Source of the DNA: Sulfurovaceae bacterium
GTDB taxonomy: Bacteria > Campylobacterota > Campylobacteria > Campylobacterales > Sulfurovaceae
Direction: 5' to 3'
NCBI GenBank assembly: GCA_028714675.1
Contig: JAQTLV010000002.1
Span: 186,001-250,000 of the forward strand
DNA: 64,000 nt
The notes under the pieces are model-generated. The model was given only the letters and a program-made list of their open reading frames with translations. It was not told the DNA's origin and did not search any database. Of this stretch, positions 18,234-28,908 are shown piece by piece; the stretch's first letter is position 1, and each line of letters starts with the position of its first letter. The position numbers and the translations under genes are program-made.

Positions 18234-18313
18234 TTTTTTCCTTTGGTTTTGTAGCCCATTGCCTTGATGGCTTTGAGCAAGAATTTTGGAAAGCTATTTT
18301 ACAATAAAATAAC

Positions 18314-19288
18314 TTATAGAATGTTTTGAAGTTCTATAAACATAGAGTAAATAAGCGTTTCTCTTTGTGGTGCAGGAGCAGATTTGATTTCAAGCTCACA
18401 CTGTAAAACATGCTCAAAAGCTTTCAATAATTTAGAAGATTTTATGCGATTTGCTAATGTTGCTTTTTGTTCCTCTATATGTTTTGGTAGTTTATAACCT
18501 AATATATCTTGAGAATTTATAGAGCCATTTATTTTTATATATGCCTGAAAGAGTAGTATCTGATTTAAAAAGTTTTGTGCTGCTCTTAATATACTATTTA
18601 CATCTTCTCCCAAATCAAGAAGCGTATTTATATTGGCAAGAACCAATTTTTTATTACAGAGGTCAATTAGTAGTTTTTCTGCGGAAAAGGATGTCTCTGA
18701 AAATACCAATTCATTTATCTCTTTTGTTGTTATTTCTCTATTTAGAATACTTAGTTTATCTAGTTCATTACTGCAAAGCATTAGGTTATTACCTAGCATT
18801 ACCAAAAGATATTCTAGCCCATAATAGTCTATATTTAAACCTATATTTTTCGCCTTATTTTGCAATACCAAAATAGAATCTTTCATGCTTGGCTCAAACA
18901 GTCTAACTTCAACACTTTCATTGCTTTTAAATAGCGAAGTTGATGTTTTGATATCTTTTGCCATTCCTGAGTATATATAAAGCAAGTAATTATCTTGATT
19001 TTTTTGTGTCATTTCAAGTAGTGCCTCAAGCTCTTTTTTTGGGATGGCTTTTTCGGCTTTAATAATTAAAAGATTAATATTTCCAAAGAGTGAATTTTGT
19101 GACAGATAAGACCTAGCCTGTTCAAAATTATAGTCATCAAAATAGAGTTTAAGTTTATCTTCTTTGGCATTTAGTTTTGTAATGTAAAAGTTTATGTATT
19201 GTTCTATCGCATATAAATTTTCACCATATATAAGAGCTGATTTTGGCACTCTAGTTTTTAATATTTGTTCAAATTCTTGTTTATACAT
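18314..19288 (-). CDS. holA: DNA polymerase III delta subunit
   Basis: The 324-residue protein is the clamp-loader delta subunit that opens the sliding clamp. The AAA-like N-terminus lacks a functional P-loop, as expected for delta, and shows FGNINLLIIKAEK. The C-terminal collar domain is helical. Sequence conservation is low in this family, so position is important: it starts with a one-base overlap of the rnr stop and lies upstream of rpsF, the Helicobacter HP1246-HP1248 order. Confidence 0.85.
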   Translation of the reverse strand: MYKQEFEQILKTRVPKSALIYGENLYAIEQYINFYITKLNAKEDKLKLYFDDYNFEQARSYLSQNSLFGNINLLIIKAEKAIPKKELEALLEMTQKNQDNYLLYIYSGMAKDIKTSTSLFKSNESVEVRLFEPSMKDSILVLQNKAKNIGLNIDYYGLEYLLVMLGNNLMLCSNELDKLSILNREITTKEINELVFSETSFSAEKLLIDLCNKKLVLANINTLLDLGEDVNSILRAAQNFLNQILLFQAYIKINGSINSQDILGYKLPKHIEEQKATLANRIKSSKLLKAFEHVLQCELEIKSAPAPQRETLIYSMFIELQNIL

Positions 19289-21258
19289 TAAAAATCCATA
19301 TGTTCTTTTGATAATTTTTTGACAACTTTTGCCATTATGATTGCCATTGCTATATTGACTTCATAAATAGATACTTCTACTCTATCAAAAAGTAGTAAAT
19401 TGTCATTTTTTAAGTTTACAACAACACCACTAATATCTGTTTTTAAAACAGCTTTCGCATTGTCATCTCCTATTTCTATTATTTCGGCTTCAAATATTTC
19501 ATCTTTATGCAAGGCAGCCCATCTAGCAAATTTTCTATCTCTAAAATCCCATTCACACTTTGTTGTTTTTCTCTCTAATTCACTTACTCTAGCACAAAGT
19601 GGAGATATATTTCTAAGTAGATATTCTCTCTCTTTTATATCACTATTTAATTGTGTTTTTATAAGCCTATGTAAGATTAAATCACTATACCTTCTAATAG
19701 GCGAAGTAAAATGACTATAATGAGTAAACCCAAGCCCAAAATGTCCTACATTGAGTGGAGCATAAGAAGCTTGTTTTAGCGATTTTATAATCATAGAGTC
19801 AACTTCATTTTCTAAGCCTAAATTTGTAGCTTCTTTTTGTATGGCTCTAATTAGAGATGGCGAATCTTCATAATTATCTACAAATAGCCCAATCGTTGAG
19901 AGTTGTGATAAAAGTTCTTCTATTTTTGACATTTGAGGAGGCTCATGAATCCTAAAAATCCACTCTTCACCAGTAGCTCTCTTTGCAGATGCTTGGTTTG
20001 CTAGCAGCATACATTCTTCAATCAAAGAGTGTGATGGTGTTCCGGTTTCGATTTGAGTACTTTTTAAAAGATGATTTTTGTCAATCGAGAGTTTCATCTC
20101 CTCTGTTCTAAAATCAAAGCCATCTTTTAGTCTTTTTACCCTTAGAGTTTGAGTTATTTTGTATAGTTTTGATAAATTTGTCCAAAGTTTTTCAACAACT
20201 CCAGAAGCTTCAATGCCGTTAGTTTCTATTAGTTTGTCAACTTCATCATAATTGAATCTATGCTTTGAATGAATGACAGCCTCGAAAAACTCTTCATTAG
20301 TTGGTGCAAGAGAGTTTCTATCAAGCGTTATTTTTGATACAAAGGCAAGTCTGTCAACATGGGGTTTTAATGAACATACATTTTCGCTTAATTCACGGGG
20401 TAACATCGGGAAAGCTTTGTGAGGTAGATATGTAGTAAAGCCTCTTTTTTTTGCCTCCATGTCAATAGGTGAAAAATAATCAACATAATAACTCACATCA
20501 GCTATGGCAACATATAGTATAAAGTTATCTGTATCAAAATAGATGGCATCATCAAAATCTTTTGCAGTAACTGGATCTATCGTGCAAAAATCCAAATTTC
20601 TCAAATCAACTCTATTTGGATACTCATTCCCATCCACTTCCAAAGGTGTAAGACTTGCTTGCTCCAAACAAGGATTTGGAAATTCATCTTCTCTGTCATA
20701 TAAAATTAGAGATATTTTTTCATCTATTTTTGGATCGTCCAAATTGCCTAAAATTTCTTTTACTTCATCATTATCTATATCTATTTTTAAAACAGTTCCA
20801 TTTTTAAGAGTTTTCAAATCAAGCCCAGCCATCCAAGCAGATAATGGTTCATTTGTTCTTAGGTTTAATATGGTGAAATTTTTGGCTTCATCTGTGTTTA
20901 TATATGCCAAGTTGTACAAATGTGCTTGTTTTACAGTTAAAATTATTTTGCCACTAGCTCTTCCTCTTTTAGCAATAATTCTTTTGGCTACTACTAAATC
21001 ACCTCGTTTTGAGTTTTTGAGATTTTCTGGCTCTATAAGTAAATCAACTTCAGATTTTAGTATGGATTCTACAAATCCAGTGCCATCTTTGCTGATATAA
21101 AGTTCACCTATACGATAAAGAGAAGATAGTCTAAAAAGACCATCATTCTCTTCTTTGATGGCTTCAATTTTTTTAAGATTTTCAAAAGCATCTATATACT
21201 CATTATCAATGTCACTTTGTTTACAACCATTTGTGATTTGAAGTGCAAATTCATTCAT
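19288..21258 (-). CDS. rnr: Ribonuclease R (RNB-family 3'-5' exoribonuclease)
   Basis: RNase R degrades structured RNA from the 3' end. The 656-residue protein has N-terminal cold-shock-like domains, then the RNB catalytic core: CTIDPVTAKDFDDAIYF carries the metal-binding aspartates, and GHFGLGFTHYSHFTSPIRRYSD is the conserved signature. A weak S1-like domain ends the protein. It is shorter than the E. coli enzyme but close to Helicobacter RNase R. It precedes holA with a one-base overlap. Confidence 0.94.
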   Translation of the reverse strand: MNEFALQITNGCKQSDIDNEYIDAFENLKKIEAIKEENDGLFRLSSLYRIGELYISKDGTGFVESILKSEVDLLIEPENLKNSKRGDLVVAKRIIAKRGRASGKIILTVKQAHLYNLAYINTDEAKNFTILNLRTNEPLSAWMAGLDLKTLKNGTVLKIDIDNDEVKEILGNLDDPKIDEKISLILYDREDEFPNPCLEQASLTPLEVDGNEYPNRVDLRNLDFCTIDPVTAKDFDDAIYFDTDNFILYVAIADVSYYVDYFSPIDMEAKKRGFTTYLPHKAFPMLPRELSENVCSLKPHVDRLAFVSKITLDRNSLAPTNEEFFEAVIHSKHRFNYDEVDKLIETNGIEASGVVEKLWTNLSKLYKITQTLRVKRLKDGFDFRTEEMKLSIDKNHLLKSTQIETGTPSHSLIEECMLLANQASAKRATGEEWIFRIHEPPQMSKIEELLSQLSTIGLFVDNYEDSPSLIRAIQKEATNLGLENEVDSMIIKSLKQASYAPLNVGHFGLGFTHYSHFTSPIRRYSDLILHRLIKTQLNSDIKEREYLLRNISPLCARVSELERKTTKCEWDFRDRKFARWAALHKDEIFEAEIIEIGDDNAKAVLKTDISGVVVNLKNDNLLLFDRVEVSIYEVNIAMAIIMAKVVKKLSKEHMDF

Positions 21259-21435
21259 CTATTTACACCCCTTTTTGTTATATTTATTACTTTTTTTATC
21301 ATCAATTTTCATAAAAGATTATATCACATTTTATTTTAGTGCTTCTAATCTTCCTGCCCTTGAATAACAAAAACAAGTATTTGTTAAGAGATTTTAAAAT
21401 AAAATAAAATAAACTATAAAAAGGAAATTTAGCTC

Positions 21436-21711
21436 ATGTTAGAATTTTTTACATCTCTTGGACTTATTGCTTTTGTTGCAACTATTCCATTGGCCATTTT
21501 AACGAATATAAATACAAATAAAACCAATCAGCTTTTAAAAAACACACATCCCGAATTGGGTCGTGTGAGTGTCTTTGAGATATCAAAGATGAATGATATT
21601 TCAGAAGAAACGAGAACATATGCCAAAAAGGCAAAATCTTTTTTGATTTATATGCTGCTTGATTTTTTTGTAATGTGTTTAAGTGGAATGATGATATCCA
21701 CAATAATATAA
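21436..21711 (+). CDS. Small two-helix membrane protein, unknown
   Basis: A 91-residue protein with hydrophobic helices at about residues 5-24 and 68-90 and a charged middle part. An AAAAGGAAA site lies ten bases before the ATG. It is divergent from rnr and convergent with the stomatin-like gene. I recognise no family. Confidence 0.6.
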   Translation: MLEFFTSLGLIAFVATIPLAILTNINTNKTNQLLKNTHPELGRVSVFEISKMNDISEETRTYAKKAKSFLIYMLLDFFVMCLSGMMISTII

Positions 21712-21742
21712 ACTTGCTGGCAAAAATTATTATTCTTTTTCT

Positions 21743-22591
21743 TTAATTTTTTAGTATGCTACCTAGCATTCCCCTGATAGCTACCTGAAGGTCTGCTGGG
21801 TATATGATAAATTTACCATTTTGGCTTTGACTTAATCTCTCAAGAGAGTTTATATATTTTTCGCCCAATAAAAACATAACAGGAAGTTCATTGTTTTGTG
21901 TATTTTGCGCAACTAGTCTAATAGCTTCAGCAGATGCATTTGCTAATTTTATTTGTGCCGCAGCTTCTCTCTCAGCAGACGCTAGTTTTCCATCTGCCTC
22001 TAAAACCATAGCATTTTTATTACCTTCTGCAATAGTTTCGATTGCTCTTCTTTCCCTCTCTGCTGCAGCTTGTCTCTCCATAGATGCTTGCATAGAAGGA
22101 CTTGGCGCTATGTCTTGGATTTCAACAGATTTTACTGTAACTCCCCAATCTGCAACATCATCTATAATTTGGGTTTTTAATTTAGCTTTTATTTGCTCTC
22201 TATTTGACAGAGCTTCATCTAAGTTCATTTCACCCAAAATAGAACGAAGAGTTGTCATGACAAGTTGTTGGATTGCGCGCTTAAAATCTTCAACACCATA
22301 TATAGCATTTTCTGGTTTTGTAACTCTAATAAATGTTATAGCATTTGTATTGATTACAGCATTATCTTTCGTGATAACTTCTTGTTGAGGGATATCTAAA
22401 ATTATATCCCTAGTAGATATTCTTTGGCGAACAGTTTCTATGTAGGGTATTATAATATTTAGCCCTGGCAAAAGTGTTCTAGAAAATTTACCAAGACGCT
22501 CAACTACCCACTCTTCACCTTGTGGTACTATATTTATACCTTTGTATAGAGTTATTAGTACAAGAACGAGTAAAACGATTAAAATTTGCAT
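21743..22591 (-). CDS. SPFH/stomatin-like membrane protein (QmcA type)
   Basis: A 282-residue protein with an N-terminal membrane helix, an SPFH (band 7) domain starting at VPQGEEWVVERLGKF, and a coiled coil rich in Ala and Glu with the AAAERERRAIETIAEG segment. Bacterial stomatins form membrane rings that organise lipid domains and associate with NfeD proteins. The upstream neighbour is an NfeD gene 11 bases away, the classical partner pair. Confidence 0.92.
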   Translation of the reverse strand: MQILIVLLVLVLITLYKGINIVPQGEEWVVERLGKFSRTLLPGLNIIIPYIETVRQRISTRDIILDIPQQEVITKDNAVINTNAITFIRVTKPENAIYGVEDFKRAIQQLVMTTLRSILGEMNLDEALSNREQIKAKLKTQIIDDVADWGVTVKSVEIQDIAPSPSMQASMERQAAAERERRAIETIAEGNKNAMVLEADGKLASAEREAAAQIKLANASAEAIRLVAQNTQNNELPVMFLLGEKYINSLERLSQSQNGKFIIYPADLQVAIRGMLGSILKN

Positions 22592-22602
22592 AATTATTTC
22601 CT

Positions 22603-23058
22603 TTATTTGTTTTCTTCAACAACTATTAGTTGACCATTTATTTCTTTTATAGTCACACGACTACCAACTTCAATATTATGTTTAGATGTTGCATCCCAAG
22701 ATGTATTGCCAAGAACTGGAGTGTCAAATACAACTTCACCTCTACCATGGGCTTTTATCTCTTTACTAACAGTTCCAATAGTATCAAAACTTTTGTTTGA
22801 TTGTCCACTTGTAGAAATGGTTGTTTCTTTGTAATACTTAAACCATATTATTATGGCTACTATAGAAAATAGTATCCATAAACCCAGTGCCCCAGTAAAA
22901 GATAAACCGATAAGTAAATCTAAAATACCTACCAATATAGCTCCAATACCAAGTCCAAGTATAAAAAATGTACCTATACCAAGCTCTATAATTATAAGCA
23001 ATATACCTAGTATTATCCAGTGCCACCAAAGAACAACTTCATTTAAAAAATCAATCAT
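22603..23058 (-). CDS. NfeD-family membrane protein
   Basis: A 151-residue short NfeD protein with about three N-terminal helices rich in Gly and Ile and a C-terminal OB-fold domain (GRGEVVFDTPVLGNTSWDATS). It lacks the N-terminal serine protease of long NfeD. NfeD OB domains bind stomatin partners; the stomatin-like gene follows 11 bases downstream. Confidence 0.9.
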   Translation of the reverse strand: MIDFLNEVVLWWHWIILGILLIIIELGIGTFFILGLGIGAILVGILDLLIGLSFTGALGLWILFSIVAIIIWFKYYKETTISTSGQSNKSFDTIGTVSKEIKAHGRGEVVFDTPVLGNTSWDATSKHNIEVGSRVTIKEINGQLIVVEENK

Positions 23059-23140
23059 TTTTCAACCTTTTGTATTGTCGGTATAAAAGAATTATACAAT
23101 AATAAATAGGTTTTAAAAAAGCAAAGGTAAGAAAAAATAA

Positions 23141-24205
<1,065 letters not shown>

Positions 24206-24216
24206 AGTAGTTCTCA

Positions 24217-24239
24217 AATTTGGAGCAAAGCTCCAAATT
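24217..24239. terminator. Hairpin after ilvC
   Basis: A perfect ten-base stem, AATTTGGAGC / GCTCCAAATT, around an AAA loop, 11 bases after the ilvC stop. No T run follows, so it may act as an mRNA 3'-end stabiliser or a weak terminator. Confidence 0.55.
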
Positions 24240-24304
24240 AGGTCTTCAGCAGACAGCTCTCGCGACTAGTCGCTCTATGAAACCGAAAATACTTTCTTCG
24301 CGAA

Positions 24305-24430
24305 ACCTACAGCAAACTAACCAAAAATTACATTATTATATTGTACTCAAACCTACAGCAAACCAAACAAAAATTAAAAATAAGCTTCTTCACAACAACC
24401 TTTAAATTTACAACAAACTAATCAAAAATA
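24305..24430. repeat. Three degenerate 26-base direct repeats
   Basis: Copies at 24305-24330, 24351-24376 and 24406-24430 share the pattern ACCTACAGCAAACTAACCAA followed by AAATTA. The first two match at 24 of 26 positions; the third at about 21 of 25. Spacing is 46 and 55 bases, so they are not a CRISPR. They fill most of the 297-base gap between ilvC and dprA, which otherwise shows no gene. Origin unknown; they may be decayed intergenic repeats. Confidence 0.55.
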
Positions 24431-24502
24431 ATATTAATTTTAAAAACATTGCATTTTGACATATTTTCTTCCCCCTTTTATTTTTTTTATTAAAATACCA
24501 AT

Positions 24503-25279
24503 ATGTATAAAATATTAGATGAAAATATAAAAGAGCTAAAAACTCTAAAGAAATATCCGCAGGTTTATTATAAAGGCAATAGTACTTTACTAAAACGATT
24601 GAAAGTATCAATTGTTGGAAGTAGAAATCCAACTCCATATACTAGAGAATGCACATACAATTTAGCAAGGGCATTATCTGCTAGAGGTGTTTGCGTAGTA
24701 AGTGGTGGTGCAATGGGTGTTGATGCAGTTGCTCATGATGGAGCAGGGGTAGAAAATACCATTTGCGTGCTAGGAAGCGGCATAGATGTTTACTATCCTG
24801 CCATAAATAAAAATTTAATTGCATCTATCGCAAATCATGGACTTTTGCTTAGTCAGTTTGAGCCTGATTTTAAAGCCACACAATGGAGTTTTATACAAAG
24901 AAATGAGATAGTCGTAGCATTAGGGAATATTTTGATAGTAACTCAGGCTGATATCGATAGTGGTTCTATGAGGTCAGTTGAATTTGCTTTGAGTATGGGT
25001 AAAAAAATATATGTTTTGCCACACACGATAAATGAGAGCAGGGGGACAAATACTCTTTTGGCAAAGGGGGAAGCCATGATAATCCATGATATAAATGAGT
25101 TTGTTTCACAGTTTGGAAAAGAGTTCAAAGATGAAAGGTTTAAAGATGATGATTTTTTTATTTTTTGTCAGCAAAATCCAACTTTGGATGATGCTGTTTT
25201 TAGATTTAAAGATAGAGTTTATGAAGCAGAACTATTAGGTCAGATTTCAATAACCAATGGCAAAATAAATCTTATTTAG
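24503..25279 (+). CDS. dprA: DNA processing protein DprA
   Basis: DprA protects incoming single-stranded DNA and loads RecA during natural transformation. The 258-residue protein has the Rossmann-like DprA fold: SIVGSRNPTPYTRE, then VVSGGAMGVDAVAHDGA, VLGSGIDVYYPAIN, and TQADIDSGSMRSVEFAL. It lacks the N-terminal SAM domain of larger DprA proteins, as in Helicobacter. Its 3' end overlaps the convergent TlpA-like gene by eight bases. Confidence 0.94.
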   Translation: MYKILDENIKELKTLKKYPQVYYKGNSTLLKRLKVSIVGSRNPTPYTRECTYNLARALSARGVCVVSGGAMGVDAVAHDGAGVENTICVLGSGIDVYYPAINKNLIASIANHGLLLSQFEPDFKATQWSFIQRNEIVVALGNILIVTQADIDSGSMRSVEFALSMGKKIYVLPHTINESRGTNTLLAKGEAMIIHDINEFVSQFGKEFKDERFKDDDFFIFCQQNPTLDDAVFRFKDRVYEAELLGQISITNGKINLI

Positions 25280-25784
25280 ATAGCTCTTTTATTATTGTTT
25301 CTAGCCCAGCTTCTCCCATTGAACCAGCTTGCATAAACTGAACTACACCTTTTTTGTCTATTACTACTAGATATGGGATTGCACCACTCCAATTTGCGCG
25401 AGATGCTATATAATTTACAAAATCTCCAGCTTTGTCTTGAGAAACAGTCGTATAATTTATTCCTTTTTGTGCAGCGAAAGTTTTAACTTGATTGTTGTCT
25501 AAACCTTGAACCTCTATAGCTATGATTTGAATTTTTCCATTATATTTTTTTTGTAAGTTTTTATAGTGAGGTATTGATGTGATACAAGGGGGGCATTTGT
25601 GACCAAAAAATTCTAAAAATATAATTTTACCTTTGGCTTCTGGTATGATTAAACCATCTTTTGTGCCTTGAGCATGAAATATTTTACCACTTGTGTCAGT
25701 AAAAGTATAGTTTTCAGTTGGTTTGGCTTGAGCCACATTTAAAATAATAAATACAGATGCTATAAGAAACAATATTTTTTTCAT
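25272..25784 (-). CDS. Periplasmic TlpA/ResA-like thioredoxin
   Basis: A 170-residue secreted thioredoxin-fold protein. The signal peptide ends near NVAQAK. The active site KCPPC follows the FLEFFGH strand; a cis-Pro lies in GAIPYLVV. Such proteins reduce disulfides in cytochrome c or other exported proteins. It stands alone, convergent with dprA. CPPC is less usual than CEPC/CPHC. Confidence 0.88.
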   Translation of the reverse strand: MKKILFLIASVFIILNVAQAKPTENYTFTDTSGKIFHAQGTKDGLIIPEAKGKIIFLEFFGHKCPPCITSIPHYKNLQKKYNGKIQIIAIEVQGLDNNQVKTFAAQKGINYTTVSQDKAGDFVNYIASRANWSGAIPYLVVIDKKGVVQFMQAGSMGEAGLETIIKELSK

Positions 25785-25891
25785 TTGAAACCTTTAAGTT
25801 TTAGGAATTATATCAATTTTATAGTGAAAATAATGTGTAATTTTTAGTTTAAAGTATTTATTGTTAAAATGCATTAAAAATAAAGGTTGTT

Positions 25892-26983
25892 TTGTTGAAA
25901 AAAATTATAAAAATATTAATAATTGGATTTTTGTTTTCTGGATGCTCAAATGCTGATCCTTTAGATAAAAAAATAGGCTCAATGCTTATGGTAGGTTTTT
26001 TCGGAACACAAGCAGATAAAGATAGTCAAATTTGTAAAGATATACGCGATTATAATTTGGGTGGCATTATATTATTTGATTATAATCCGATAGATAAAAC
26101 TAAGCCAAAAAATATATCTTCAATGTCTCAAGTTGCAAAACTCACAAAGCAACTTCAAGATTGTTCCCCAAATAAGAATCTTTTAATTGCAGTTGATCAA
26201 GAAGGCGGTAAAGTTCAGAGACTTAAAAGCAGTTATGGGTTTTATGGAAATTTCCCAAGTGCTTCAAGTGCTTCAAGCCTCAAAGATGCTGAAATATATG
26301 CAATTTATAGCAAAATGGCAAAAGAGTTAAAAAGTGTTGGTATAAATTATGATTTAGCTCCTGTCGTAGATTTGGCTGTAAATCCAGAAAATAAAGTTAT
26401 ATTTGGACTTGGTAGATCTTATGGTAAAAATCCTGTTGATGTTTCTAATAAAGCAAAACTTTTTATTGACGCTATGAACAAAGAGGGAATTTTAACTTCA
26501 ATAAAACATTTTCCAGGGCATGGATCTTCTCTAGGAGACACACACAAAGGCTATGTTGATGTTACAAATACATGGAGTAGTATAGAACTGGAGCCATACA
26601 AAAATCTTAAAAATAGAGCAGATAGTGTAATGGTAGCACACGTCTTTAATTCAAAAATAGATACAAATTATCCAGCAAGTTTGTCTGAAAAAACGGTAAA
26701 AGGCTTGTTGAGAGAAAAGCTTGGATATAAAGGTGTTGTGATAACAGACGATTTGCAGATGGGCGCAATAAAAAGTAAGTATTCACTAAAAGAGACTTTA
26801 AGATTGGCTATAAAAGCGGGGGATGACATACTTCTTTTTGGCAATCAATTAGATCCGCAAAATAGTGTTAAAACAAAAATTTTAGTTGAAACAATAAAAC
26901 AATTAATTGCTGAAAATAAAATATCAACGAGTGATATAGAGATGGCTTCTAATAGGGTCAATAATTTAAAAAAACAGCTTTAG
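25892..26983 (+). CDS. Glycoside hydrolase family 3 lipoprotein, NagZ-like
   Basis: A 363-residue GH3 enzyme. The N-terminus has a lipobox (LFSGC), so it is probably an outer-membrane or periplasmic lipoprotein, unlike cytoplasmic E. coli NagZ. The beta-N-acetylglucosaminidase signature KHFPGHGSSLGDTH is present near residues 205-218, including the catalytic His, and the nucleophile Asp is in TDDLQMGAI. It likely cleaves GlcNAc from peptidoglycan fragments. The start is one of two consecutive TTG codons after an AAAGG site. Confidence 0.88.
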   Translation: MLKKIIKILIIGFLFSGCSNADPLDKKIGSMLMVGFFGTQADKDSQICKDIRDYNLGGIILFDYNPIDKTKPKNISSMSQVAKLTKQLQDCSPNKNLLIAVDQEGGKVQRLKSSYGFYGNFPSASSASSLKDAEIYAIYSKMAKELKSVGINYDLAPVVDLAVNPENKVIFGLGRSYGKNPVDVSNKAKLFIDAMNKEGILTSIKHFPGHGSSLGDTHKGYVDVTNTWSSIELEPYKNLKNRADSVMVAHVFNSKIDTNYPASLSEKTVKGLLREKLGYKGVVITDDLQMGAIKSKYSLKETLRLAIKAGDDILLFGNQLDPQNSVKTKILVETIKQLIAENKISTSDIEMASNRVNNLKKQL

Positions 26984-27034
26984 AATTTTTTAAATTTATT
27001 TAAGGCAACTTAAGATACAATCCAAAATAGAACT

Positions 27035-27051
27035 TGACCGACGGTCGGTCA
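27035..27051. promoter_or_regulatory. TetR-type operator palindrome
   Basis: TGACCGACGGTCGGTCA is a perfect 17-base palindrome with a single central base, 19 bases before the ATG of the TetR gene. It stands out as GC-rich in an AT-rich intergenic region. Palindromes of this type lie before many TetR-controlled RND efflux operons, so autorepression of the regulator and the pump is expected. Confidence 0.8.
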
Positions 27052-27070
27052 TAAATATTAGGAATTTTTA

Positions 27071-27658
27071 ATGGCTATTATAATAGATAAAAATGAAAAA
27101 AGAAAACAAATAGCATTTTCATGTAAAGAGTTGCTTTTTCAAAATGGAATAAAAAATATTACAGTTTCTCAAATTGCAACCGAGGCTGGGATAGGAAAAG
27201 GAACTGTTTATGAATATTTTTCAAGTAAAGATGAAATTGTATTTGAAATATTAAATATATTAGTTGAAGATATGCAAAAATGGTTTGAAGAATTTTTTGA
27301 TGAGCAGAAATTTAATTTTGAAGATAAGTTGAGATACTTTTTATCATTTTTGTTTTTGCCCGAGTATGAAAACAATCTTAAAATATATAAAGAGTTTTTG
27401 AGTATTGCAATTACAGAGGCTAGCAATGAGATGAAAGAGCACGACAAAGAATGTGTAAGTAGTTTCGAGAAGTTTTTAGGTAAGATGATTGAAGAGGCTA
27501 TTATTCTAGAAAAACTTGACTTAACAAATGATGTTATCCGAATAATTAGATTTTTTCATTTAGGTCTTGTTGTAAGAAGTTCCCTTGATGATTTGGGTGT
27601 TGAAGAAGAGATAGAAAAGTTTATTGCTTTTATAATGCATAGAGGAGGTTCAAATTGA
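27071..27658 (+). CDS. TetR-family repressor of the RND efflux operon
   Basis: A 195-residue regulator with an N-terminal helix-turn-helix (ITVSQIATEAGIGKGTVYEYF, broken at its turn by AGIGKG) and a helical ligand domain. It is the first gene of a four-gene operon with tolC-, hlyD- and acrB-like genes and its stop overlaps the TTG start of the tolC-like gene by three bases. A 17-base palindrome upstream is the probable operator. Inducer unknown. Confidence 0.93.
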   Translation: MAIIIDKNEKRKQIAFSCKELLFQNGIKNITVSQIATEAGIGKGTVYEYFSSKDEIVFEILNILVEDMQKWFEEFFDEQKFNFEDKLRYFLSFLFLPEYENNLKIYKEFLSIAITEASNEMKEHDKECVSSFEKFLGKMIEEAIILEKLDLTNDVIRIIRFFHLGLVVRSSLDDLGVEEEIEKFIAFIMHRGGSN

Positions 27659-28908
27659 AAATAAATAAAAAAATATTATTTTTTTGTAGCTTTATTAGTG
27701 TTTGTTTTGGATCAGAAGTTGGACTTGATGATTTACTAAGTGGTGTAACACAAAATAATCAAATATTAAAATCATACAATTATCAAGCACTTTCAAAAGA
27801 AAAAGAACTCGAATCACAAAAAAGATCATTTTTCCCAACAATTGATGTTGGTGCAACATATGTAAATAATAATCGCTACAATACTTTTACACCAGAAGAG
27901 ACAAAAAATATATATGGCGTGGCTTCATTGGATTTGTATGATGGAGGTAAGAAAAGTGCTCTAATGAAATCAAAAGCATTTGATTACAAAGCTTCACTTT
28001 ATGAAAAAGATGCATTTTCAAAGAGTATGACTTTGGATATTATTCAGAGATATTTTCTCATACAAAAACTCCAGTCAAATTTGATAGTATTGCAGATGAA
28101 ATCAAAAGAATTGCAATATCAAATCAAAAGAGCAAAAAGTTTTGTAAAAGCAGGGTTGATGACAAATGACGATGTTGATAAATTTCAAGCATCAAGTGAT
28201 GAAAATGATTATAATATGGAAAACACTATCTTTGCTATGGATGAACAAAAAGAGTATATACAAACTCAAACAGGTATAGAATTCAACTCTTTTAGAGAGT
28301 CATCATTGGCTGAGCCAGATACAAATATTCAATTTGATGATTATGAAAATACGAAAATACTTGATGCAAAAGCAAAGTCAATTAAAGAGGTTGGAAATTC
28401 CGTAGGCTCTGTGTATGTACCTCAAATTAAAATCCAAGATACATACTATAAATATTTTTATGATGACGCAACAATAGCATCAAGTGGAGGCTTTTTGGTT
28501 AATGATAAAAATGTATTAACTGTTAGTGCGAATTGGAGAATATTTGATGCTGGTCAAATAAGTAAACAAAAAGAGGCTTACAGTCTCCAAAGTTTAGCCC
28601 TTGTTGAACAAAAGCTAAATTCTAAAAAAGAGCAAAAAAGTTCATTTGAATTGGCAAAAAAAAGATTAAAAACAACACTAGCACAAATCAAAAGTGCTAC
28701 AAGTGCAGTAAAATCTGCTGAAAGTACATATGATATTATTACTCAAAAATATGAGGCTGGGCTTGTAGATAATGTATCTTATCTAGATGCTTTAAATATA
28801 AAAAGTTCAGCTATGTCTAGATACAAAACGGCACTATATGATTATGAGATTGCCAAATCACTATTTTATTATTATGCAGGAAAAAATCCAAAGGAGTTTA
28901 TTAGATGA
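27655..28908 (+). CDS. TolC-like outer-membrane efflux protein
   Basis: A 417-residue protein with a signal peptide (CFGSE cleavage region) and two long helical repeats typical of the outer membrane efflux family; KYEAGLVDNVSYLDAL is the conserved C-terminal repeat. It uses a TTG start, with AGGAGG upstream and overlap with the TetR gene. It would form the exit duct for the RND pump encoded downstream. Confidence 0.9.
   Translation: MKINKKILFFCSFISVCFGSEVGLDDLLSGVTQNNQILKSYNYQALSKEKELESQKRSFFPTIDVGATYVNNNRYNTFTPEETKNIYGVASLDLYDGGKKSALMKSKAFDYKASLYEKDAFSKSMTLDIIQRYFLIQKLQSNLIVLQMKSKELQYQIKRAKSFVKAGLMTNDDVDKFQASSDENDYNMENTIFAMDEQKEYIQTQTGIEFNSFRESSLAEPDTNIQFDDYENTKILDAKAKSIKEVGNSVGSVYVPQIKIQDTYYKYFYDDATIASSGGFLVNDKNVLTVSANWRIFDAGQISKQKEAYSLQSLALVEQKLNSKKEQKSSFELAKKRLKTTLAQIKSATSAVKSAESTYDIITQKYEAGLVDNVSYLDALNIKSSAMSRYKTALYDYEIAKSLFYYYAGKNPKEFIR

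Noticed and set aside
20543-21100. 185-codon open frame antisense to rnr
   Set aside because: Serine-rich shadow of the conserved RNase R coding sequence, with no ribosome site or family match.
24220-24405. 61-codon open frame in the ilvC-dprA gap
   Set aside because: It starts inside a hairpin, runs through degenerate repeats, has no ribosome site and encodes low-complexity sequence.
24305-24430. CRISPR array
   Set aside because: Only three repeats, poorly conserved and unevenly spaced, with no cas genes.
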